NCBI GenBank assembly: GCA_020025415.1
Contig: JAHHSB010000040.1
Span: 1 to 9,766, forward strand
DNA length: 9,766 bases
Source of the DNA: Oscillibacter sp.
Lineage (GTDB): Bacteria > Bacillota > Clostridia > Oscillospirales > Oscillospiraceae
Direction: 5' to 3'
Shown: in pieces, positions 1-5,462 of the stretch
How the letters are laid out: each line of letters opens with the position of its first letter
How positions within the stretch are numbered: the stretch's first letter is position 1
The notes under the pieces: model-generated
Database searches by the model: none
Told to the model about the DNA's origin: nothing
What the model saw: only the letters and a program-made list of their open reading frames with translations
Position numbers and translations under genes: made by a program

Positions 1-426
1 AAACGGCAAAGCCGCCACTAAAAAAGTAGGTGTTCGTGTAATGTCCATTTGGTGGGCCCAGAGGGTGTAGTAATCCATCAGCTCCTCCATCCGGGCCCGG
101 GTCTCGGTGCGCAACCGCACCCGGTCGCTGCACAGGGCGCTCACCAGAGCCTGATAATCCGCCTCCAGCACGGACCGGGCCGGGGGCAGGGGCAGCATTG
201 CCTCGTTCACCTGGGTCAGCAGCCAGGCAAGCTCCCGGTGGCGGCGGCGGAAGCCCGCATAGCCGATGAGGAAAAGCACCAGCCCCAGCACCAGGCACAG
301 CCCCCCGGCGTAGGCCACCGCCTCCACCGGCAGGTCATAGAGTGAGAAGACCGCCGCGAACACCGCCGCGGCCCCGATGAGAAGCGCCAGCAGCTTCGTC
401 TGCCGCTTGAGATATTCCGCCAGCAT
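1..426 (-). CDS. Sensor histidine kinase, intramembrane-sensing (BceS-like), N-terminal part; possibly interrupted
   Basis: This is the membrane sensor kinase that would phosphorylate the adjacent response regulator. The ATG lies 3 bases after the regulator's stop codon, with GGAGG about 8 bases upstream inside the regulator's 3' end, so the two are translationally coupled. The visible 142 residues show two membrane segments (about residues 12-30 and 35-57) joined by only a few residues. That short loop is typical of kinases that sense through the membrane or a partner transporter. A cytoplasmic linker leads to the dimerisation helix with DYYTLWAHQ (residues 118-126); H125 is the likely phosphoacceptor. 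Members of the family continue with a motif like IKTPIAAM, but here the sequence reads MDITRTPTFLVAALPF and the DNA becomes AT-rich. The frame stays open to the window edge. Either this is a divergent kinase or something is inserted near position 48. The ATPase domain lies outside the window. Confidence 0.8.
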   Translation of the reverse strand, partial: MLAEYLKRQTKLLALLIGAAAVFAAVFSLYDLPVEAVAYAGGLCLVLGLVLFLIGYAGFRRRHRELAWLLTQVNEAMLPLPPARSVLEADYQALVSALCSDRVRLRTETRARMEELMDYYTLWAHQMDITRTPTFLVAALPF

Positions 427-429
427 GCC

Positions 430-1104
430 TCAGCCCTCCACCACATAGCCCACACCCTTGCGGGTGCGGATGAAATCCGTCAGCCCCGCCGCCTCCAGCC
501 GGCGGCGCAGGCGGCCCACATTCACTGAAAGGGTATTCTCGTCCACAAAGCTATCCGTCTGCCACAGGCGGTTCATCAGCGTGTCCCGGCTGACGATCTG
601 CCCCTTATGCTCCAACAGAATCTGCAGGATACGAAACTCGTTTTTGCTCAGCTCCACCCGCTGGCCGTTCACACTCAGCGTCCCGTCGGAGACGTTGAGC
701 ACCGCCCCGCCGCAGGTGAGCAGCGCGGCCGATGGGCCGAAGTCATACGCCCGGCGGAGCAGGGCCTGGACCTTGGCGGAAAGCACCTGCAGCTCAAAGG
801 GCTTACTGAGCAGATCGTCGCCCCCCAGCTGCATGGCCATGACGGTGTTGACGCTGTCGGAGGCGGAGGTGAGGAACAAAATGGGCACCTTGGAGATCTT
901 GCGGATCTCCTGGCACCAGTGATAACCATTGAAAAACGGCAGCGAGATGTCCAGCACCACCAGATGGGGGTCGAAGGCGGCAAACTCCTGCACCACCCGG
1001 TCAAACTGCCGGGCACAGGCCACCGTATAACCCCAGCCCTCCAGATAGCGCTGGATGACGGCGGCGATCACCTCGTCATCCTCTACCAGAAAAATGCGGT
1101 ACAT
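430..1104 (-). CDS. OmpR-family DNA-binding response regulator
   Basis: This 224-residue cytoplasmic transcription factor is the partner of the downstream kinase. The receiver domain occupies about residues 1-118: acidic pocket D9/D10, phosphoacceptor D52 in VVLDISLP, conserved T79 in FLTSA and K101 in SKPF. A winged-helix DNA-binding domain follows (about 125-222), with LSKNEFRIL, the recognition segment around ENTLSVNVGRLRRRL and the wing IRTRKGVGYVV. The length is normal for the OmpR/PhoB family. It most resembles the BceR/VirR-type regulators paired with short-loop kinases, which usually control an adjacent ABC transporter that detoxifies peptide antibiotics. No such transporter is visible here, but the operon continues past the window's left edge. 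The start is fixed by an AAAGGAGG box (complement of 1113-1120) about 9 bases upstream. Expression is probably driven by the promoter at 1129-1157. Confidence 0.95.
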   Translation of the reverse strand: MYRIFLVEDDEVIAAVIQRYLEGWGYTVACARQFDRVVQEFAAFDPHLVVLDISLPFFNGYHWCQEIRKISKVPILFLTSASDSVNTVMAMQLGGDDLLSKPFELQVLSAKVQALLRRAYDFGPSAALLTCGGAVLNVSDGTLSVNGQRVELSKNEFRILQILLEHKGQIVSRDTLMNRLWQTDSFVDENTLSVNVGRLRRRLEAAGLTDFIRTRKGVGYVVEG

Positions 1105-1128
1105 GTCTCCGCCCTCCTTTCTCCGAAA

Positions 1129-1157
1129 AGGGTATCATCCCCCGTCCCGCTTGTCAA
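1129..1157 (-). promoter_or_regulatory. Sigma-A-type promoter of the two-component operon
   Basis: On the minus strand a perfect TTGACA -35 box (1152-1157) is followed by 17 bases and then TACCCT (1129-1134), preceded by TGA as in an extended -10. It sits about 25 bases upstream of the response-regulator start codon, so the leader is very short. No other promoter-like pair of this quality was seen upstream of the regulator. Confidence 0.7.
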
Positions 1158-1193
1158 TTCCGCCGCCGGTGCAGCAGCCGGGGAAAATATTGG

Positions 1194-1222
1194 TTGACAG
1201 ATGTAGCCCATCGTGATACGCT
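1194..1222 (+). promoter_or_regulatory. Promoter of the BlaI/M56 operon
   Basis: A perfect TTGACA -35 box (1194-1199) is followed by a 17-base spacer and TACGCT (1217-1222) with an extended -10 TG at 1214-1215. It directs transcription rightward into the repressor gene 38 bases downstream. BlaI-type operator sequences overlap its -35 box and lie just past its -10 box, so a bound repressor dimer would block polymerase. The -35 boxes of this promoter and the divergent one are about 36 bp apart. Confidence 0.75.
1196..1205 (+). promoter_or_regulatory. BlaI/MecI-type operator, upstream copy
   Basis: GACAGATGTA matches the TACA-N2-TGTA dyad recognised by BlaI/MecI repressors at nine of ten positions and overlaps the -35 hexamer. 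It shares the longer core ACAGATGTAG plus a following C-rich triplet with the second copy 32 bp downstream (start to start), about three helical turns. The two sites therefore lie on the same face of the helix. Confidence 0.65.
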
Positions 1223-1227
1223 TGGAT

Positions 1228-1237
1228 TACAGATGTA
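1228..1237 (+). promoter_or_regulatory. BlaI/MecI-type operator, downstream copy (perfect dyad)
   Basis: TACAGATGTA has perfect TACA/TGTA half-sites separated by two bases, the known form of the BlaI/MecI operator. It lies just downstream of the -10 box and upstream of the AAGGAGG ribosome binding site (1245-1251), around the likely transcription start. Together with the copy at 1196 it supports negative autoregulation of the operon by its own first gene. Confidence 0.75.
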
Positions 1238-1259
1238 GGCCAAAAAGGAGGCGAGGAAA

Positions 1260-1643
1260 ATGGCTGAAAACATTCCCACCCTCTCGGGCAGCGAATGGCG
1301 GGTGATGGAGGCCCTGTGGAGCGGCCCCAAGACCCTGATGGAGCTGGTGCGGGAGCTGGGGCAGTCCGCCGGCTGGGCGAAAAGCACCGTGACCACGATG
1401 GTCCGGCGGATGGAGGAAAAGGGCCTGGTGGTCTATGACCAGCAGGGGCGGACCAAGCTGTTCCGGGCCGGGCTGGCCCGGGAGGACGCGGCCGCGACAG
1501 AGACTGAAAGTCTGCTCCAGCGGGCCTATCACGGCAGCGTGGGGCTGCTGGTCAACGCCCTGGCGGATCGGGAGGCCCTGTCCCGGGCGGATATCCAAAT
1601 GCTGTATGAAGTGCTGCAAAAAGCGGAGGAGGGGTCCACATGA
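1260..1643 (+). CDS. BlaI/MecI/CopY-family transcriptional repressor
   Basis: This 127-residue cytoplasmic repressor should bind the TACA-N2-TGTA operators in its own promoter region and be inactivated after signalling by the M56 protein encoded next. The N-terminal winged helix (about residues 6-70) begins with LSGSEWRVMEALW, the usual LTxxExxVMexLW-type helix. The recognition helix is AKSTVTTMVRRMEEKGLV (40-57) and the wing is around YDQQGRTKLFRA. The C-terminal part (about 75-122) is the helical dimerisation domain. LLVNAL at 96-101 aligns with the region where staphylococcal BlaI is cut between Asn and Phe, so N99-A100 is a possible cleavage point (inference). AAGGAGG lies 8 bases upstream of the ATG. 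The stop codon overlaps the next start as ATGA. The length is normal for the family. Confidence 0.95.
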   Translation: MAENIPTLSGSEWRVMEALWSGPKTLMELVRELGQSAGWAKSTVTTMVRRMEEKGLVVYDQQGRTKLFRAGLAREDAAATETESLLQRAYHGSVGLLVNALADREALSRADIQMLYEVLQKAEEGST

Positions 1644-4600
1644 AAAGCGTGCTCATTACATCGTCCGTTTTGATTCTGGTGCTCATCATTGTGCGCTATG
1701 CCCTGCGGGGGCGGATCAGCCTGCGCTTCCAGTACGCCCTGTGGCTGCTGGTGGCGGCGCGGCTGCTGATTCCCGCACCGCTGCCGGGCAGCGCACTGAG
1801 TATTCTCAACACCGTTTCCCTCCCGGCGGAGGAGCCCACCGTCTACGTCTCGTCCCAGGGTGTCAGCACCCAGGCGCCCCCGCCGCAGACGGAGCTTACC
1901 GAAGACGGGCGGGAGGTCTGCGTTTACTATGACGGTTCCGGGGAACGGCTGACCCTGCCCGCAGGGCAGGCCCTGCCGGCGGGCAGCGATTACACCACCG
2001 TGCCCCGGAGTCAGGTGCTTCATGTGGACGCCCTGCTGCGGTGGCTGTGGCTGGCGGGGGCCGGCGTGATGGGGCTGTGGTTTTTGGGGGTCAATCTGGC
2101 CTTTTCCCGCCGGGCCTCCCGCCGGGCCAGGCGGCTCCGGGTTGCGGAGTGTCCGGTGCCGGTGTATGTCTCGCCGGATGTCCCGTCCCCCTGTCTGCTG
2201 GGGCTGGTGCGCCAGCGGATCTATCTGACTCCGGCCTGCGCCGAAGATCCGGCGGCCCAGCGGCATGTGCTGGCCCATGAGCTGACCCACCGCCGCCACG
2301 GCGACCCCTGGTGGTCGCTGGTGCGGGCGGCCTGCCTGTGCCTGTACTGGTTCGATCCCCTGGTGTGGTGGGCGGCGGCGCTGTCCCGGCGGGACTGCGA
2401 GCTGGCCTGCGATGAGGGGGCCATCCGCCGCCTGGGAGAGGGCGAGCGCCTTTCCTACGGCCGGACGCTGGTGGACATGGTGGCCCAGGGAGCCTCCCCG
2501 GCGGGGCTGCTGCAGACGGCCACCACCATGCACAGCGGCAAAACCGGATTGCAGGAGCGGATCGCCCTGATTGCCAAGCGGCCCCGAATGCTGGCAGTGA
2601 CCGCGGTGTGCCTGGCGGCGGTGGTGGCGGTGACGGTGGGCTGCACCTTCACCGGCGCCGATCCCAGCACTCTGGCCAAGCAGCTGCAAAGCATCCCCGC
2701 CGCGTACACCGACCAGGTAATCCTGGAGGCGGAGGAAGATCTGCCCGCGGACACTCTGGCCTCCTTCTACTATGCCCCGGACTATGACGGAGACTACGGC
2801 GGCTGGCTCTTCTCCGTCTCGGAATGGGATGCAGTGGACTTTGAGCGGCACCTGTGCGCCGGGGACACCAGCGGCACCGCCTGCTGGGCCCGCAGCGGCG
2901 AGCGGTACTACGCCGTCCACTTCCCTACGGATGTGCGCTTTGACCCGTCTCACGGCGAGGATTACAGCGCCGTGCAGAACGCCTTGATGGCCTGGGCGAA
3001 GGAGCTGGTCCTGGGCACCAAGGGAACGGAAGCCTTTACCGAAGAGGATTTGCAGGCCCTGCGAAATCAGCCCTTCCAGTATCAGGGCAACCACATCACC
3101 GCCACTTATTATCCCTACTATGCCAAAGACGGCAGCCGGGACATCAGCTGGACCTTCGTCCTGTCCCAGCCCGCCACCCAGGGGGAGGGCGGCATCTGGT
3201 GCGTGGAGCAGCACTGGTACGCCGGGGAGTTCCCCCAGCGCCAGGTGATCCGGCCCGACACGGACCTGACGTCGGAGGAATATTACGCCCAGCTTCAGTC
3301 CCAGGCCAATGACGGCCAGGCGGACTGGGCCACCGCTCCCATGGAAGTCTGCCTGCGTTACGCCCACAGCCTGCAGATGGCCCACGAGAACGCCACGGCA
3401 GAGAGCTTTGAACTCAGCGAGGTCTACTCCTCCGCCCCCGGCTCGTCCAACATCCAGGCGGCAGAGAGCCTCTCCGCCATTCTGGATCAGGGGGAAGTGA
3501 CGGCGGAGCTGCAATATCAGGTGGAGGGGGCCTGGTTTAACCGAAGCCTGACGCTCTCCGCCGAGGATCCGGCCATCCAGACCCTGATGGGGCAGCTGAC
3601 CGACGAGTTCAGCTGGGTGGACACCCACTGGCCCTGGCCGCTGGCCACTGATCCCTGGGCCGACGAGACCCTGGCGTACTACATGACCATTCACACCCCC
3701 GATCCCACTACGGCGGTAAACACCCGGGTGGATCTGACGCTGTACGCCGGCAGCCCCTATGTGGCGATCTCCTCGGCCCAGTCGGTCACCGGTGTGCCGG
3801 ACCGCTCCTATGAAGTGACGCCCACGCAGGGCGGCAAGGACATGGCGGCCTTCTGCCGGGCCTGGTTTGACGAAACTCGGGCCGCCGCCGGCCAGACGCC
3901 CGTGATTGCCGTGGAGACGGCGGTGGACGCCCTGGTAAGCGGAGGGCCGCTGACCATGGAGCTGCGGGGTGCCGACGGCCAGAGCCTGCGCCGCTGTCAG
4001 GCCCCAGGATCCAACGGCGCCTACACCCTGCAAAATCTGACGGACGCTTCCTATTTCACCTGGTCCCGGGCGGACAGCGGCAAGGCCCCGGAGGACACGG
4101 CGCAGCTGACCTTCACCTCCGCCGACGGCTCCACCGTGCTGGAGTTCTGGGAGAACAGCGACCTGGTGCGCTGCACCCAGAACGGAAAGGCCCAGTGGCT
4201 GCGGGCGGAATCCACGGGCTACGACGCCCTGTCCCCCAACGTGTTCCGCCATATGCGCAGCTGGTACGACGAGGTGGAGTGGGAGGCCCTTACCCAGGAC
4301 GTGGTGCTCCCCGATGAGGGGCAGGACCAGCTGGCCGTGGCCCAGGCCTGGGTGGACGCGGTGGAAAACGTCCACCTGAAGGTGTCCCCGGGCAGCAAAT
4401 ACGCCTATACCTACGTGCGCTGCGAGGTGGCGCTGGTGGACGCCTACGACGACTGGTATCAGCCCTTCATGCTGGAAACAGAGCACTTCTACTTCTCCTA
4501 CCAGCGGGTCTTTGTGCCGGGCAACGAATACGCCCTGCACTGGAGCATGGCGGGCAATACCGGCGAGTACGACGGCTCCCTGGGCGAGGCGCCGGAGGGC

Positions 4601-4681
4601 GCCATGATGAACGCCCAGATGGGGCCCATGTACCTGACGGAGGCGGGCTGGCGCTGCGACGGCACCGGCACTGGGCCCTGA
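1640..4681 (+). CDS. M56-family (BlaR1-like) membrane metallopeptidase with a very large extracytoplasmic sensor region
   Basis: This is a predicted signal transducer: an extracytoplasmic domain perceives a signal, and the cytoplasm-facing zinc protease then inactivates the BlaI-type repressor encoded upstream (overlap ATGA). Membrane segments lie at about residues 4-20, 28-47, 133-155 and 316-337. Between the last two lies the gluzincin core with HELTH (213-217; zinc ligands H213 and H217, catalytic E214) and CELACDEGAI, where E254 is the likely third ligand. After the final membrane segment (VTVGCTFTGA, lipobox-like Cys335) comes an extracytoplasmic region of about 675 residues, rich in Trp, Tyr and acidic residues. 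Classical BlaR1 totals about 585-600 residues and ends in a penicillin-binding domain. I see no SxxK serine or KTG triad in this tail, so a beta-lactam sensor is not supported. The tail looks like several loosely similar modules of unknown fold. The N-terminal assignment is firm; the signal is unknown. Confidence 0.9.
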   Translation: MKSVLITSSVLILVLIIVRYALRGRISLRFQYALWLLVAARLLIPAPLPGSALSILNTVSLPAEEPTVYVSSQGVSTQAPPPQTELTEDGREVCVYYDGSGERLTLPAGQALPAGSDYTTVPRSQVLHVDALLRWLWLAGAGVMGLWFLGVNLAFSRRASRRARRLRVAECPVPVYVSPDVPSPCLLGLVRQRIYLTPACAEDPAAQRHVLAHELTHRRHGDPWWSLVRAACLCLYWFDPLVWWAAALSRRDCELACDEGAIRRLGEGERLSYGRTLVDMVAQGASPAGLLQTATTMHSGKTGLQERIALIAKRPRMLAVTAVCLAAVVAVTVGCTFTGADPSTLAKQLQSIPAAYTDQVILEAEEDLPADTLASFYYAPDYDGDYGGWLFSVSEWDAVDFERHLCAGDTSGTACWARSGERYYAVHFPTDVRFDPSHGEDYSAVQNALMAWAKELVLGTKGTEAFTEEDLQALRNQPFQYQGNHITATYYPYYAKDGSRDISWTFVLSQPATQGEGGIWCVEQHWYAGEFPQRQVIRPDTDLTSEEYYAQLQSQANDGQADWATAPMEVCLRYAHSLQMAHENATAESFELSEVYSSAPGSSNIQAAESLSAILDQGEVTAELQYQVEGAWFNRSLTLSAEDPAIQTLMGQLTDEFSWVDTHWPWPLATDPWADETLAYYMTIHTPDPTTAVNTRVDLTLYAGSPYVAISSAQSVTGVPDRSYEVTPTQGGKDMAAFCRAWFDETRAAAGQTPVIAVETAVDALVSGGPLTMELRGADGQSLRRCQAPGSNGAYTLQNLTDASYFTWSRADSGKAPEDTAQLTFTSADGSTVLEFWENSDLVRCTQNGKAQWLRAESTGYDALSPNVFRHMRSWYDEVEWEALTQDVVLPDEGQDQLAVAQAWVDAVENVHLKVSPGSKYAYTYVRCEVALVDAYDDWYQPFMLETEHFYFSYQRVFVPGNEYALHWSMAGNTGEYDGSLGEAPEGAMMNAQMGPMYLTEAGWRCDGTGTGP

Positions 4682-4721
4682 TGGCAAGTCCCTGCGCCCC
4701 CATGGTTTGTGAATCGTTACC

Positions 4722-4763
4722 CCAGCGGGGGGGAGGCAGCTGCCTTCCTCCCGCTGGCTTTTT
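4722..4763 (+). terminator. Rho-independent terminator of the BlaI/M56 operon
   Basis: An 18-base arm (4722-4739) is complementary to 4740-4757 apart from two G-U pairs. The hairpin has a tight tip (palindrome AGGCAGCTGCCT) and is followed by CTTTTTC. It lies 40 bases after the M56 stop codon and should prevent read-through into the MarR operon. Confidence 0.9.
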
Positions 4764-4908
4764 CTCCCGGACTGAAAAATTTCGGCGGAGTTTCCCAGCC
4801 TCCGGGCGTATGCTTGGCTTTGCGGAAACTTTCCAAGCAGCCCCCGGCTGTCCATTTGTGGAGCCTGACAAACTTTTTGAAGAAAATATGAACTTTGAGG
4901 TTTCTCCC
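4764..4908. other. Non-coding spacer with several small inverted repeats
   Basis: No gene with a ribosome binding site is convincing here, although short open frames cross it. Small dyads are visible: TGCTTGG (4811-4817) with CCAAGCA (4833-4839); AGTTTCC near 4791-4797 with GGAAACT near 4824-4830; and CAGCC/GGCTG with a 3-base loop near 4837-4849. None is followed by a T-run that would make it a terminator. Composition falls from GC-rich to AT-rich toward the MarR promoter. It may be a decayed or dispersed intergenic repeat, but one window cannot show this. Confidence 0.4.
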
Positions 4909-4937
4909 TTGACGTTTATTAGTTGCCTAACTATTAT
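4909..4937 (+). promoter_or_regulatory. Promoter of the MarR/ABC exporter operon
   Basis: TTGACG (4909-4914), a 17-base spacer and TATTAT (4932-4937) form a near-consensus promoter. A second possible -10, TATAAT, starts 3 bases later at 4935. The AT-rich setting contrasts with the coding DNA around it. It lies about 40 bases upstream of the MarR start codon. Confidence 0.75.
4920..4933. promoter_or_regulatory. Probable MarR operator between -35 and -10
   Basis: TAGTTG-CC-TAACTA is an imperfect 14-bp dyad (five of six arm positions complementary) lying within the promoter spacer and touching the -10 box. MarR-family repressors commonly bind such AT-rich dyads in their own promoters and leave on ligand binding. 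Assignment to the adjacent MarR gene is inferred from position. Confidence 0.55.
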
Positions 4938-4977
4938 AATAACGCTTGATAATCACTGGAAAGGAGGACCGTACTCC

Positions 4978-5412
4978 ATGGAGCAAGCCTGTTATGTGGG
5001 ATATGAGATCAAGGCCCTGTCCAACCTGCTGCGTCGGAAGATGTGGGACGTGGGCGACCACCCCCGTCACGAACTGCTCACCGAGATGGATGGCATGATT
5101 GTCGGGTTTTTGTGCCACAACAAAGACCAGGAGATCTTCCAAAAGGATGTGGAGATTGCCTTCTACATCCGCGGCTCCACCGCCTCGCGGCTGCTGCAGC
5201 GACTAGAGACCAACGGCTTTGTGGCCCGCAAGACCAGCACCCGGGATGCCCGGCTGAAACAAGTGGTCGCGACAGAGAAGGCCCTGGCCCTGAACCAGCA
5301 GCTGGAAGAGCGCATCTCCGCGGTGGAAGCCATTCTCACCCGGGATATCCCCCCGGATGAGATCTGCAGCTTTCTCGCCACGGTGGAAAAGCTCAAGCAG
5401 AATCTTAAGTAG
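4978..5412 (+). CDS. MarR-family transcriptional regulator
   Basis: This 144-residue cytoplasmic repressor is first in an operon with two ABC exporter subunits, so it most likely controls their expression in response to an exported or toxic compound. The start is the ATG preceded by AAAGGAGG (4960-4967). The same frame is open further upstream to 4681, but that part crosses the terminator and promoter and is not coding. The winged helix runs from about residue 28 to 100. FYIRGSTASRLLQRLETNGF (62-81) covers the recognition helix, and the wing KTSTRDARLK (85-94) carries the family's D-x-R pattern. The helices at both ends form the dimer interface. Length is typical. Autoregulation through the dyad at 4920-4933 is likely. 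The inducing ligand cannot be deduced. Confidence 0.93.
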   Translation: MEQACYVGYEIKALSNLLRRKMWDVGDHPRHELLTEMDGMIVGFLCHNKDQEIFQKDVEIAFYIRGSTASRLLQRLETNGFVARKTSTRDARLKQVVATEKALALNQQLEERISAVEAILTRDIPPDEICSFLATVEKLKQNLK

Positions 5413-5451
5413 CGGGCGGCAGCGGCCCTGCAAGCAAATCCCAATTTCCTG

Positions 5452-5462
5452 AGGAGGCATAC
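5452..5462 (+). promoter_or_regulatory. Ribosome binding site bearing on the start of the first ABC subunit
   Basis: AGGAGG at 5452-5457 stands 5 bases before GTG (5463) and 11 bases before an in-frame ATG (5469). Both starts are feasible, and the choice changes the protein by two residues only. The GTG has the more usual spacing and is used here. Confidence 0.6.

Noticed and set aside
1..48. The possibility that the odd left-edge sequence is the other end of the IS3 element found at 9192-9484
   Set aside because: It shows no match to the TGGGAAGTGACCCCC-type terminal repeat, so the two are not evidently related.
1529..4855. A 1108-codon open frame on the minus strand opposite the M56 gene
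   Set aside because: It is a by-product of high GC at third codon positions. The translation is rich in Gly, His, Gln and Ala without domains, it has no ribosome binding site, and it lies opposite well-supported M56 coding sequence and across the terminator.
4709..4891. A 60-codon open frame in the spacer
   Set aside because: It has no ribosome binding site, starts inside the terminator region and has no recognisable features.
4681..4977. N-terminal extension of the MarR frame
   Set aside because: The frame is open, but the segment contains the terminator hairpin, the promoter and the operator. The ribosome binding site points to the ATG at 4978 and the remaining length matches the family.
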